Shown: positions 38,840 through 49,589, counted from the stretch's first letter. The stretch is 64,000 nt of DNA from Meghimatium bilineatum (GCA_034231615.1 CM067304.1:15961444-16025443), one strand, 5' to 3'. Program-made: numbers and translations. Notes: generated by a model from the letters alone, not told the origin.

Positions 38840-39290
38840 TTGTTCTTTTGTTTATTACTATTTATTTATTTTTTACATTGATAGTTAGGCTATAACAGTA
38901 ACCATTAGTATTTCATACAGCTTTTGTGACTTGGAGATTAAAAAATCACAACTTCAGCTGCAGATAAATTGAGCTGCATGCAACGCACTGAGGGGCACCC
39001 CTACTAGGTTCATACTGGGGTCCTCTCAGTGCGTAGAGTGAAGATAGTTGGATGTAGCGATTTATGCGTCTTATTAAAAATTTCATTTTGTTAACTACTG
39101 TATGGTGTGTTTAGTTACAAATGTGGCCACGTCTCCCCATAATAAACACAAATTTCACAATAAGAATTCCTAAGACACATTCATTGTGTGATGTTTTTTT
39201 GTTCACAGGGACAGTTTTTTAAACAACACCATGCTACCAATGCCAAACATGGTCTTTAATAGTCTCGCAGCAAAGAAAAATCATTACATG
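38840..39290. other. Unassigned sequence
   Basis: No recognisable feature. Confidence 0.35.
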
Positions 39291-39299
39291 TGAAATGAA

Positions 39300-39632
39300 A
39301 TGTATGAGAAAAGCTGTAATGGTTGCTAAACTAGATAAAATAAAAAATAAAGCATTAGGAAAGGGGTAGGTATAATATCATGTATTGAACATATCAAAAG
39401 ACAGCAAGTAAAATGGTTTGATCACCTTATGAGAATGAACCTAAATACCAATAAGAGCATATAACAAAAGAGTATCCGGACATAAAACCACAGGCAGACC
39501 ACAAAAAAAAGGTGGATAGAAAAAATTAAGATAACCTTGAACAAACATGGACTCAATTCAACCAAGGTGACACATCTGGCCCTGGATTGACAAAACTCCA
39601 CCCGAGTAGAACGCTCCTTCATTAGGCATTTA
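39300..39632 (+). mobile_element. RTE-like LINE C-terminal fragment
   Basis: Encodes IISCIEHIKRQQVKWFDHLM and RMNLNTNKS, with later LNKHGLNSTKVTHLALD. Stops present. Confidence 0.78.
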
Positions 39633-39800
39633 CATTAAGCTGAAGTCTCCTGGGTATGAAAGAACGCTCATAAAAACCACCCCACTGCACACATAGGAAG
39701 TAAGAGCTAATTGCTTGCAATTCCTGGTGCTAGAAAGAAAGAAGAACGGCAGGTATGAATACTATCAACCATAATTCACCTGGAGAAAGACAACAGCTTT
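39633..39800 (+). mobile_element. I-type LINE C-terminal fragment
   Basis: Nucleotide match to 23166-23300: AGCTGAAGTCTCCT, GAAAGAACGCTCA and CCACTGCACACATAGGAA. Confidence 0.75.
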
Positions 39801-39824
39801 TAAAAATAGATTTAGCAAAGTCCC

Positions 39825-40275
39825 AGATGACTGGTTAAATGTAACTGTAGGGAGCAAGTCCAAGATGATTGGTTAAATGTAACAGTAGGGAGCAAGTCCA
39901 AGATGATTGGTTAAATGTAACTGTAGGGAGCAAGTCCAAGATGATTGGTTAAATGTAACTATAGGGAGCAAGTCCAAGATGATTGGTTAAATGTAACTGT
40001 AGGGAGCAAGTCCAAGATGATTGGTTAAATGTAACAGTAGGGAGCAAGTCCAAGATGATTGGTTAAATGTAACTATAGGGAGCAAGTCCAAGATGATTGG
40101 TTAAATGTAACTGTAGGGAGCAAGTCCAAGATGACTGGTTAAATGTAACTGTAGGGAGCAAGTCCAAGATCACTGGTTAAATATAACTGTAGGGAGCAAG
40201 TCCAAGATCATTGGTTAAATGTAACTTTAGGGAGCAAGTCCAAGATCACTGGTTAAATGTAACTGTAGGGAGCAA
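39825..40275. repeat. 38-bp minisatellite, 12 copies
   Basis: Units share GTAGGGAGCAAGTCCAAGAT then GATTGGTTAAATGTAACT; very homogeneous in the centre, with edge variants CACTGG. Confidence 0.96.
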
Positions 40276-40945
40276 TGCTAGGATCTGGGAAGTTTTTTAC
40301 TTTAGAGAGGTCTTTGCTGTGACCATCCTGCATTTTTGAGACAAACTGTTAGGTAAAAAGGGTTGATTCCCTACCAGAAGTTCAGGCATGATTTCTTCCC
40401 AGAAGTCATTGCAGAAAAAAATCATGAGGATTGGTATAGTGGAATTCCTCTATAGAGAATCCTCTTATAACACATTTCCCTATATTGCAACACATTTAAA
40501 AATCCCCAATTATATTTATTCTTTATTGTTTGTACTGTCCATGGTAAATTTCTATTATTACATAAAATATTTTGCTGGTCTGGACCAAGTTGTTATAAGG
40601 GGATTCCACTATAATAAACCCTACATCTTCTTCGTTTCCTCTCATAGCATACATGGCAGATTGTAGTTATTATTCGTCTTTGCTCCACCATTGAATCACT
40701 GTAACACAAGCAGTTAATTTTCTTTATAAAAATATATCATAACTTTCTGTAATATTTAGAATTTACTGAATGGCTTTTTGCATCTTGCAGATGATCATTA
40801 AGAAAACAAACAAAAACAAGCCAATGAGCTATTTCTCTCAGTAATGAAAAACTTTCTAAGCGATCATGTTGTTAAAGCAACAGAAGATGTTTGTTTTCAT
40901 CTTTCCCTTTTATCTTCCATATATTTTATTATATTGTTCCTAAAC
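40276..40945. other. Unassigned sequence
   Basis: No domain or repeat family recognised. Confidence 0.35.
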
Positions 40946-40949
40946 AACA

Positions 40950-41275
40950 TCGCCCCAGCCAGCACGCAGATTGTGCCTCCAGACAGCTCAAGTTTTGGCC
41001 ATGTTTGCCAGATTTTGAAGAAATCTTTCATTGATGACTTACAAATGTCTTTGTACCTCAGCATGGGACTACCACAGGCCTTCAGAAGCTTCTCTCAATA
41101 GTACTTATTGTGGAATGCGACAATTTGGCATTCTATGGACATGGTCCAGCCCTCGCAATCTATTTTTATTAAGTGTTTCCATGGCAGATGGTAGCTGAGT
41201 GTGGTGTAAAAGTTCTATATTGATGATTTTATCGTGCCATTTAATGTAAGATTTTGCTGAGACATCTTGAGAAAA
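40950..41275 (-). mobile_element. LINE C-terminal fragment (RTE/L2-like)
   Basis: Minus strand: QLPSAMETLNKNRLRGLDHV, MLRYKDICKSSMKDFFKI and AGTICVLAGA-like pieces. This matches the widespread RYKD-x-CK-x-x-MK block after reverse transcriptase. Confidence 0.72.
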
Positions 41276-41313
41276 AAAAATTAGTTATATAATGGTTTCT
41301 GCATTTTTACAAG

Positions 41314-41315
<2 letters not shown>

Positions 41316-41356
<41 letters not shown>
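41316..41356. repeat. (TA)n microsatellite
   Basis: About 20 TA dinucleotides. Confidence 0.95.
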
Positions 41357-41359
<3 letters not shown>

Positions 41360-41385
41360 CTTATTTAGTTTCACTTTAGTTTTCT

Positions 41386-41662
41386 TCTTCTTCTTCTGCG
41401 TTCGTTCTCAAACACCTGCAGATTAGCAGGATGTAGCCCTGAGAACGGAATGCGTTGTGTCATGGTTTACAGCATTGTTGCAATATCTGCGCCTTTCGGC
41501 CTGACACATCTAATTCAGCATGGCTTTGGGCCACTGACCCTATATGGGATGGGACAGCCAACTCCATCCCATAACCTCCTTAGTCGCCTTTTACGCCATG
41601 CATAGAAGGTAAACAGTGTTGCTATTCTTTGGTCCCCTTTCGGGCCTGGCAACACACGGGCA
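41386..41662 (-). mobile_element. SINE A copy with 11-bp target duplication
   Basis: Flanked by TTTAGTTTTCT at 41375-41385 and 41663-41673. It has a full-length body ending in the GGCAACACACGGGC head. It is the best-preserved minus-strand copy. Confidence 0.95.
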
Positions 41663-41784
41663 TTTAGTTTTCTAAAACGAAATATTCAGTAGTCTTCTTC
41701 TCGTTCGCATTTTGACATTTCTACACATCAAGTCCGGTTTTCTGGATATATGCTAGGTATTAGAAAGCAGATTTGTGTTTCCAT

Positions 41785-43340
41785 ACAGCTTTCTGTGTTT
41801 CTCAAAATGTTTCTCATCTTAACTGAATTAGTGTATTGCAGTGTTGTAGGATATATTCTGCTGTCTGCCTACAAGGACACAGAAGTGATGAAACATCTAT
41901 TTAGTGGTTGTGTAGTATGTTGTGTCCTGTCCTGAGGTGGAAGATAATAACCTGCTCAGCTCTGTCAAGATAGTGATAGTTGTCTTTTGGGTGGTTGACT
42001 TTCCTGATAGCTTTGATGAGGGTCCTCTTTTCTTAGTTAGTGATCTCTTGGTCTTTTTCCTTCCTGTATCACTCCTTCTTTTGCCAGTATATTTGCCTCT
42101 TAATTTTCTGGTATGCCACAGTGGAACGGTATTCACTGTAGTATTACCATTCTTTGAATAGATTCACATATCTAGGCAGTACGTTATCACAAAATGCCAA
42201 CGTTGATGATGAAGTGTATATAAGGATCGCCAAAGCAAGCAGTACTTTCGGCAGATTGTACGCGAATGTTTGGCGTAGAAATGGCATTAACCTACAGACT
42301 AAGCTGAAAGTTTACAGAGCAGTGGTACTTCCAGTGCTGCTATACGCTAGTGAAACATGGAATGTGTACAGACGTCATGTGAAAAAACTCAATCATTTTC
42401 ATACAAATTGTCTCAGAAAAGTTATGAACATCAGATGGCAAGACAAGATTCCAGATACCACTGTCCTTGATAGAGCTGGTATCCCAAGCATTGACACGAT
42501 CCTGATGCAGACACAGATTCGTTGGGCAGGTCATTTGGTGCGCATGCCAGACCATCGTCTGCCAAAGATACTTCTCTATGGTGAGCTAGAGAAGGGTATA
42601 CGATCTCAAGGTGGCCAAAGGAAGCGCTACAAGGAATCGTTAAAGAACTCACTGAAAGCCTTTGAAATAGACCACGATACATGGGAAGAACTTGCACAAA
42701 ATAGATCTACATGGCGTTCTAAAATAAAAAAGAGCGCATCATCTTGTGAAAAAAAGAGAAATGCAGCAGCTCAATAGCGGAGAGCAGCTAGAAAGTCACG
42801 GATAGACCAAGATCCGTCTACAGTCGTTATTCTATGTCCAAACTGTCCAAGGACATTTACAGCTCGAATAGGGCTCATTAGCCATCTACGAACTCATAAT
42901 CAAGGACATAACTAAAATTGAATTTTCAAAAGTGGATGTAACAAATGGTCATCATCACTTGTGATGGACGAACAACAACACCATTCTTTGAATCCTCACT
43001 TCTCGTAGGCCTTCCTTTAGGTCTGGGAGTTTGTCGCTGTCGAAGGTTTGTAGGACAGACATTGCATCAGTAAGAAAGATCACCAATTGATATTGGCTTG
43101 TTGTGTTTTTAAATATTATTGCAGCAATGTTTAGGGCCTGTCTGTATTTCTGTAGAGTAGTTGGAGGAGAAGATTCCAGTTGGTGAACAAGTGGATTCAT
43201 TTTCTTTTTCTGGATATTTTCTGGAAATTCCAAAAACCTTAATTCTTCACTGCTCTGGTTGCCGATCCATCGGTATATACCTGTATCCACACCTCCCTGG
43301 GGTATATATATTCAAGCATATTGCATACTATTATTTTCTT
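41785..43340 (-). mobile_element. I-type LINE RNase H region, split by a nested LINE
   Basis: The minus strand 43290-42994 encodes KYRQALNIAAIIFKNTTSQY and VIFLTDAMSVLQTF (RNase H Asp). After the nested element, 42145-41785 encodes IPFHCGIPEN, ILAKEGVIQE and an AEYILQ-like C-terminal motif. The two halves meet at the duplicated target site. Confidence 0.88.
42160..42979 (+). mobile_element. Zinc-finger-tailed LINE, 5'-truncated, 14-bp target duplication
   Basis: Flanked by ACCATTCTTTGAAT at 42146-42159 and 42980-42993. It encodes NRFTYLGSTLSQNANVDDEV, VLPVLLYASETWNVYRRHVK, IRWAGHLVRMPDHRLPKILL and ELEKGIRSQGGQRKRYKESL, then after one stop CPNCPRTFTARIGLISHLRT, a C2H2-type zinc finger. The 3' end is GATGGACGAACAACAAC. 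Only one in-frame stop lies near the end, so it is fairly young. Confidence 0.95.
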
Positions 43341-43629
43341 TTGCAGAGCTGAGCATTCAGTTCACTCATAGTGTTGTTGCTGTTGTTTATGGATATTCAG
43401 ATAGTGAGATTTTGATATTGTTCCCACGGAACCGGGAAAAGCGTTGGTGTTATTTCTTTTGTTATATTTGATAGTTCTTATATTCTTGGTTTATTTTTTT
43501 TTTGATCGGTGAATAAAACTGCTTGTCTTCAAAATTCCACTGATTAGGTCACCAAACATGGTCTCCACTGGGTGTGCTGGTATGCTCTTGCACTTTTCTG
43601 CATGGATCATGGTCTTAGTGTCCCGCATG

Positions 43630-44160
43630 AATGGACAGTCAGACGTACTACATTAATGAATGGACAGTCAGACTACATTTATCCGCCGATTGTGGTATCA
43701 ATGGACATGAGAGAGCTGATGGCATGGCATCAGTAGGAGGTAAAATAGAACAATTCAGCTATCATCTGCCATACAGTGAAGCCGAAACACTAATCTGCAA
43801 CCATTATACATCACAGTGGAAGAAAGATATGGATATTGACTCAAAACTATACCCCATACACCAAATTCATAGGCAACAACAGACCATCATCCTTTGACTT
43901 AAAACTAGCCACTGAAGGCTAAAGAGCCACCTGTACTGGATCAGGGTGGCCCACACAAATGAATATCCATGTGGAACAGTCATACAGACCCCTGAACACA
44001 TACTCCAAGACTGTCCAGAATACAAAGAACTGCGAGGCAAGACATGGCCACAATGGACTGAACTGAGGAAAAAACTTTGGGGCAGCTGCTCTGACCTGGA
44101 GAAGACTGGGAACTTCGTCCTGGCGATTGATCTGAAGGTCTAGTAAGACCAAAAGATTCA
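43630..44160 (+). mobile_element. I-type LINE C-terminus
   Basis: Encodes RLHLSADCGINGHERADGMA (end of RNase H), CNHYTSQWKKDMDIDSKLYP, then CGTVIQTPEHILQDCPEYKE and LRGKTWPQWTELRKKL. A frameshift separates the two parts. Confidence 0.88.
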
Positions 44161-44350
44161 TGAACACTGAAGATTACATTAATGAAAGGACAGTCAAACT
44201 AAATAAATGAATGGATGGTCAGACTACATCAATGAACAGACAGTCAGACTACATCAATGAATGGACAGCAGACTACATTACTGAGTAAAATGAAAGAAAA
44301 ATGAATAAACATCAATGGAGATGCACATTTATAATTTTACGATGTATAAA

Positions 44351-46522
44351 TTATACAGATAAATAAGTTAATTCCCTCTTCAGTCTAGCTGGTAAAGGAA
44401 GAGACCAGATTGCTGAGAAGCTGAATCCGACTGCAGATAGAATCACATAGAAACAGCTGTGCTTCAAAGATCTCATTTGTAAAGACACAGCAATGTTAGA
44501 TAACTCTTTAAATTTGTCATTCCATCCAGACATCTCCGCAATTTTTGCCACAGTTTTACTGATGTCGTTGAGAAATGCTACAGAGCACCAGTTTAGGATC
44601 AGCTGTACCAGGGATGTTGAAATAGATGTATTCATAACATCAGAGATGAATCGATGTATGGTGATGCTGGTGAATACGCTGATGGAGCTTACTCCTGAAT
44701 CATTCACATGAGTAGGTCTGGTATTGCCCAAGAATCTGCCAGAAAAAACCTGTAACCGTATAAGAAAGGTAACCAGTCGCTGAGAATTATGGGTATCATT
44801 TAGATGAAAGCAGTCAAGCAGCTGTGGTCTCCATGAGTAAGCTAAGATAAACTGTACTGAAAGTTGGGCATCATGACGGAGCAATGCTTCGCAAGCTGCT
44901 GCAACCATGCTGGCATTGTGTTGAAGGTCCCGCAATCTCAGGGAAGCAGAACTCTGATTGCTACGAGCTGCACTAGGAGCATAGTACACTTTTGATGGTG
45001 GCTGGAGAATAATGTCTAGTGGGTAGGCTCCTTTGAAAATCCCATTTCTTCCAATATTAGGGTTTGCTCCAGCCTGTAGGAGTGCTTCTAAGCAGTTGAT
45101 AACTAGCTCACTCTTGGCCACTGTTTGATATTTATCTTTTCGGTTGTACTGGTCTGGTTTCATTTGAATACAAGAAATGTTACTACAATCCTTGATATGT
45201 GAGCCTGTGAAGGAAATAATGTTTGGTTCCATCCCATCATTACTATCTAAAGATTCAGAACTCTTCAATTTCTGGAAGAATGCACAAGTATCATGTATAA
45301 TTCCAGCTTGGCAACCTTCCAAGATTGAATGTTGGGGAGGAGATCGCAAGCCAAGAGCTATAAAATGGAGTGGAGATAAACCTATAGTTTCATAAAAGTA
45401 TAAGCCATCATATAACCTGAAGAAATTCTTTTGACCTTCGTTTGAATTAGGGTCATCTGCTTGTTCATCTGGGACTTGCTCTAGAGCTAATTCATTAGGA
45501 TCTGCTCCATGCTGCAGAAGTATCATGATTGAACTGAAATCATGTCTCCAACAAGCTAAATGAAGTGGAGATGCCAGGAGATTTACCGACTGATGAATCC
45601 AAGTATCAGTGATTGGAAACTCACAGGTCATTCTTCTGTTCAAAAGCTGGGGTACTGTCTGCCGTATGGAACTTAACATTGGCAGCCTATCAGTGACTGT
45701 AGAATCAGTTGGATGCAAGCTTGTGTGTACTGTCTGTTGTGCTGAAACTAACATCGGCAAACTATCAGCGGCTGTAGAACCAGTAGGGTCCAAGTTTGTA
45801 TGTACAGTCTGTGAACACTTGTAACAGCTATCACTTATCAATGATGGTGCACAGATAGACTGGTTGACATCTTTCAAAACTAACATTTGATCTACTGTAG
45901 GGGTGACCTCCTGCAGCTTTCTCTGAAAATCATTGTTCTTCATTTGAATATTCCTGATAGACTCTCCATTAACCTTTTCTTCACATATAGAAAGCAAGTA
46001 TTGCAACAATTTAGGACAGCCTGTGAAAACTGCGCTCATCACAAACCAAGGTGAAAGTAAGATGCTAGAAGCTGCATCAGATGATTCTACTGAGGCCTCA
46101 GTTTGGAGATTGCTTCTGGCAACAGTATCTAGGTGACATTTCCTACTCACAGACGAGATTATAAGACCAACATCTTTTCCTGTTTCATACATTATGTCAG
46201 AAGAACCTTCAAAAACAACATTCTCCTTATCACAAAGTTGGTCAATTATATGTTGACTGCAACTTTCCGGAATATCAAACTCATATCTCGTCAATTGTCC
46301 GGCATTATCTTTTGAAGATATTTCTCCATTCTCATCTGCTAGAAGAGAAAATCTTCTCCATATGGTGGCAAATAGGAGATTTGCGATATGGTTGACATCA
46401 TTTTGGAGAAGGAGATGCTCCAGACAACACTGACAATCAGAACTTAAACTTTGCCCTTCTTTGGAACTAACTTTAGGTATGAAACAATATTGTTCAAAAC
46501 TTTCTGACTGGGGTAGATCCAT
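44351..46522 (-). CDS. Ankyrin-repeat protein with SOCS-box-like C-terminus (ASB-like), 723 aa
   Basis: A single open frame of 723 codons. Ankyrin-type segments are at about 317-345 (SPLHLACWRHDFSSIMILLQ then HGADPN), 382-391 (LSPLHFIAL), 475-490 (CLEALLQAGANPN) and 500-552. Residues 685-721 fit a SOCS box: SLKHSCFYVI matches the BC-box pattern SLxxxCxxxI and LPLPARLKRELTY the Cul5-box LPLP. Such proteins recruit Elongin B/C and Cullin 5 to ubiquitinate bound targets. Residues 239-290 contain a tandem duplication (QTVHTNLDPTGSTAADSLPM / QTVHTSLHPTDSTVTDRLPM). No orthologue is named. The ATG at 46520-46522 is the likely start, but CCCCAG just inside could be a splice acceptor instead, so an upstream exon is possible. 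Confidence 0.85.
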   Translation of the reverse strand: MDLPQSESFEQYCFIPKVSSKEGQSLSSDCQCCLEHLLLQNDVNHIANLLFATIWRRFSLLADENGEISSKDNAGQLTRYEFDIPESCSQHIIDQLCDKENVVFEGSSDIMYETGKDVGLIISSVSRKCHLDTVARSNLQTEASVESSDAASSILLSPWFVMSAVFTGCPKLLQYLLSICEEKVNGESIRNIQMKNNDFQRKLQEVTPTVDQMLVLKDVNQSICAPSLISDSCYKCSQTVHTNLDPTGSTAADSLPMLVSAQQTVHTSLHPTDSTVTDRLPMLSSIRQTVPQLLNRRMTCEFPITDTWIHQSVNLLASPLHLACWRHDFSSIMILLQHGADPNELALEQVPDEQADDPNSNEGQKNFFRLYDGLYFYETIGLSPLHFIALGLRSPPQHSILEGCQAGIIHDTCAFFQKLKSSESLDSNDGMEPNIISFTGSHIKDCSNISCIQMKPDQYNRKDKYQTVAKSELVINCLEALLQAGANPNIGRNGIFKGAYPLDIILQPPSKVYYAPSAARSNQSSASLRLRDLQHNASMVAAACEALLRHDAQLSVQFILAYSWRPQLLDCFHLNDTHNSQRLVTFLIRLQVFSGRFLGNTRPTHVNDSGVSSISVFTSITIHRFISDVMNTSISTSLVQLILNWCSVAFLNDISKTVAKIAEMSGWNDKFKELSNIAVSLQMRSLKHSCFYVILSAVGFSFSAIWSLPLPARLKRELTYLSV

Positions 46523-46930
46523 AGTAAATCTATTTGGTTATAGTATGAAACTTGCTGACTGTGGTAGATCATAGTAAATCTATTTTGTTATAGGCTGAAA
46601 CTTGCTGACGGGGGTAGATCATAGTAAATCTATTTGGTTATAGTATGAAACTTGCTGACTGTGGTAGATCATAGTAAATCTATTTTGTTATAGGCTGAAA
46701 CTTGCTGACTGGGGTAGATCATAGTAAATCTATTTGGTTATAGTATGAAACTTGCTGACTGTGGTAGATCATAGTAAATCTATTTGGTTATAGTATGAAA
46801 CTTGCTGACTGTGGTAGATCATAGTAAATCTATTTTGTTATAGGCTGAAACTTGCTGACTGGGGTAGATCCATAGTAAATCTATTTGGTTATAGTTTGAA
46901 ACTTGCTGACTGGGGTAAATTCATAATTTG
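46523..46930. repeat. ~51-bp minisatellite founded on the 5' edge of the ankyrin/SOCS gene
   Basis: About eight units. Each carries, on the minus strand, ATAGATTTACTATG then ATCTACC and CAGTCAGCAAGTTTC, equivalent to the gene's start ATTTACTATGGATCTACCCC and CAGTCAGAAAGTTTT. Most copies have lost one G after ATG. Confidence 0.93.
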
Positions 46931-46959
46931 TTCCATCTGGTTATTTCCTGAAAGTTCCT

Positions 46960-47705
46960 CATTTTGTTAGAGTTACAGTTTGTTCTATCTGGTTATTGAC
47001 TGAAATTTTCTAAATGTGGTAGATTCACAGTTTTTTCATCTGGTTATTGACTGAAACTTTCTAAATGTGGTAGATTCACAGTTTGCTTCATCTGGTTACT
47101 GACTGAAACTTTCTAAATGTGGTAGATTCACAGTTTGCTTCATCTGGTTATTGACTGAAACTTTCTAAATGTGGTAGATTCAAAGTTTGTTTCATCTGGT
47201 TATTGACTGAAACTTTCTAAATGTGGTAGATTCACAGTTTGCTTCATCTGGTTATTGACTGAAACTTTCTAAATGTGGTAGATTCACAGTTTGCTTCATC
47301 TGGTTACTGACTGAAACTTTCTAAATGTGGTAGATTCACAGTTTGCTTCATCTGGTTATTGACTGAAACTTTCTAAATGTGGTAGATTCAAAGTTTGTTT
47401 CATCTGGTTATTGAATGAAACTTTCTAAATGTGGTAGATTCAAAGTTTGTTTCATCTGGTTATTGACTGAAACTTTCTAAATGTGGTAGATTCACAGTTT
47501 GCTTCATCTGGTTATTGACTGAAACTTTCTAAATGTGGTAGATTCACAGTTTGCTTCATCTGGTTACTGACTGAAACTTTCTAAATGTGGTAGATTCACA
47601 GTTTGCTTCATCTGGTTATTGACTGAAACTTTCTAAATGTGGTAGATTCAAAGTTTGTTTCATCTGGTTATTGACTGAAACTTTATAAATGTAGTATAGT
47701 CATAG
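46960..47705. repeat. 47-bp minisatellite, about 15 copies
   Basis: Units share GATTCACAGTTTGCTTCATC, TGGTTATTGACTGAAACTTT and CTAAATGTGGTA. It appears to be a derived form of the adjacent 51-bp array (shared GGTAGAT, CTGGTTAT and GAAACTT). Confidence 0.95.
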
Positions 47706-48005
47706 TAAGATCCATTTTGTTACCCTTTTGAACTTATGTCTAGTAAGCACAAATGATGATATTTTTTAATTGCACAGCTTTATTGCATTGTAGAGTGGTT
47801 GTCACTGTTCTGATATTATCTAATATGCTATTGAGATTTTTCTTGTGGCTGGCCTTTAGAATATCTTGATTTCATCATTGTGAAAAACTTGCAAACATTC
47901 TTGATTGTCACAGCACAACCAGACAGTTGCCTGTAAGGTATAATACAAATATATAATAAATATGAGAACAATTGCAGGAAAATGGAATATAAATAATTTC
48001 AATAT

Positions 48006-48155
48006 TCTTCTTCTTCAGCGTTCATTCTCAATCTCCTGCTAGATCTCTCTTGTAGCAGTACTACTAGATTTCCAGCAGGATGTAGTCCAGAGAATGGAAT
48101 GCGATGTGTCGCCATTTTATTTGCGCCAATGGCCCGGCACATCCATCTTTGGCAA
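48006..48155 (-). mobile_element. SINE B copy
   Basis: Flanked by the near-identical AATTTCAATAT (47995) and AATTTCAATAA (48156). It has a full-length body with TTCTTCTTCAGCGTTCATTC tail complement and CCGGCACATCCATCTTTGG head. Confidence 0.93.
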
Positions 48156-48188
48156 AATTTCAATAATCAGAATGTTAGACTCCATGTA

Positions 48189-48345
48189 CCACCAAAGGCG
48201 GATGTGTCGGGCCATAAGTGCAATAAAATGGCGACACAATGCATTTCCATTCTCTGGACTACATCATGTTGAAAATCTAGTAGGACAATTGTCCTGCTAA
48301 AAGAGAGATCCAGCAGGAGTTTTAGAATGAAGGCTAAAGAAAAAA
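48189..48345 (+). mobile_element. SINE B copy with 12-bp target duplication
   Basis: Flanked by AGACTCCATGTA at 48177-48188 and 48346-48357. The body runs from CCACCAAAGGCGGATGTGTC to an AAAGAAAAA tail. It is inverted relative to the neighbour at 48006. Confidence 0.95.
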
Positions 48346-48394
48346 AGACTCCATGTAGGCATATATGTGATACAGGCTTTGTATTGGCAAAGAA

Positions 48395-48640
48395 CTTCCT
48401 TTTCTGTGTTAATTCTCAAAACTGCAAGTTGATTAGCAGGATATAGTTCAAATAATAGAATACTTTGTGACATGGTTTATAGTCTGGTTGTGATATATGA
48501 CATGGCACATCTGCCTTCAGGATGACTTTTGGTCATAATGGGATAGCAAATTCCACACTCAACCTCTTAAGTTGTCTTTTGCAACATGCAGGGCAGATCA
48601 GTGCTTTGCTCTTTGCTCCCCACATACAATAAAACAACCA
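48395..48640 (-). mobile_element. SINE A copy, old
   Basis: Diverged: GATTAGCAGGATATAGTTCA, CACATCTGCCTTCAGGATG and AACATGCAGGGCAGATCAGT. Confidence 0.75.
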
Positions 48641-48805
48641 AAATACACATTTATAACATCACACAGCCCATATGCATTGCTGAGGCCATAAAGGGAAACA
48701 AAAAAATAATAACATTTTCACCTGCCATGTATGTTGCAACAGATGACTAAGGAGGATGTGACACATGGTTGGCTCTTCACCCAGAGGGTTAATGTGACCC
48801 AACAA

Positions 48806-49454
48806 TGTTGTTCGTCGATCACAAGTGTTGATGACCATTTGTTACATCTACTTTTGAAATTCAGTTAAAGTCATGTCTTTGACTATGAGTTTGTAGATGA
48901 CTAATAAGCCCTATTCTGGCCGCAAATGTTCGGATAGTTCGGGCATGGGAAGACTACTATAGATGGTTTTTTATTTTCTTCTTCAGTGTTCATTCTTAAA
49001 CTCCCACTGGATATCTCTTGTAGCAGGACCATGGTCCTACTAGACTTCCAGCAGGATGTAGTCCAGAGAATGGAAATGCATTGTGTCGCCGTTTTATTTG
49101 TGCCAATGACGTGACACATCTGTCTTCGGCTGGGTTTCTTTTATCTATCTGTGACTTTCTGGGTACTCTTCGCTAAGCTGCTGCATGCATTTCTCCTCTT
49201 TTCATAAGATGCTGCACCTTTTTTGACAATAGAGCATCTTGTAGATCTATTTCACACAGCGTCTTCCCATGTATCTTGGTATATTTAAAAGGCTTTCACT
49301 GGGATTTTAACAAGTCTTGTAGCTCTTTTGGCCACATTCAGAACAGATACCCTTCTGCAACTCACAATAGAGAAGTATCTTTAGTAGACGGTGATCTGGC
49401 ATAGGTACCACATGACCTGTCCAACGAATCTGTGTCTGCATCAGAATAGAGCGA
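48806..49454 (-). mobile_element. Zinc-finger-tailed LINE, truncated, nested in SINE A
   Basis: The minus strand matches the 3' part of the element at 42160: TTGTTCGTCGATCACAAGTG end, CCCTATTCTGGCC, CTCTTTTCATAAGATGCTGC and AACGAATCTGTGTCTGCATC. Interrupted by SINE B at about 48970-49135. Confidence 0.88.
48970..49135 (-). mobile_element. SINE B copy nested in the LINE
   Basis: CTTCTTCAGTGTTCATTC complement of tail, AGGACCATGGTCCTACTAGA, GATGTAGTCCAGAGAATGGA and GACACATCTGTCTTCGGC head. Flanking sequences TAAAAAACCA and AAAAGAAACC (minus sense) suggest the target duplication. Confidence 0.9.
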
Positions 49455-49589
49455 CCAATACCATGCTGAATCAGGTTGTGTCTGGCAGAAAGGTGCGGAT
49501 ATCACTGCAATTCTGTAAACAACAATGCAACAAATTCTGTTCTCAGGACTACATCCTGCTAACTGGAAAGCACAGAAGATGAAGAATGA

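Larger units (their letters stand above)
48676..49580 (+). mobile_element. SINE A copy split by a LINE that itself contains a SINE B
   Basis: 48676-48805 is the SINE head (GAGGCCATAAAGGGAAACAA, CACCTGCCATGTATGTTGC, TGACTAAGGAGGATG). 49455-49580 is its second half (CCATGCTGAATCAGGTTGTG, GGACTACATCCTGCTAACTG). Target-like flanks GTGACCCAACAATG and GCGACCAATACCATG border the LINE. Confidence 0.82.

Noticed and set aside
42154-42777. A host gene encoding a ~207-residue protein
   Set aside because: Target-site duplication, homology to three other copies and reverse-transcriptase C-terminal motifs show it is a LINE tail.
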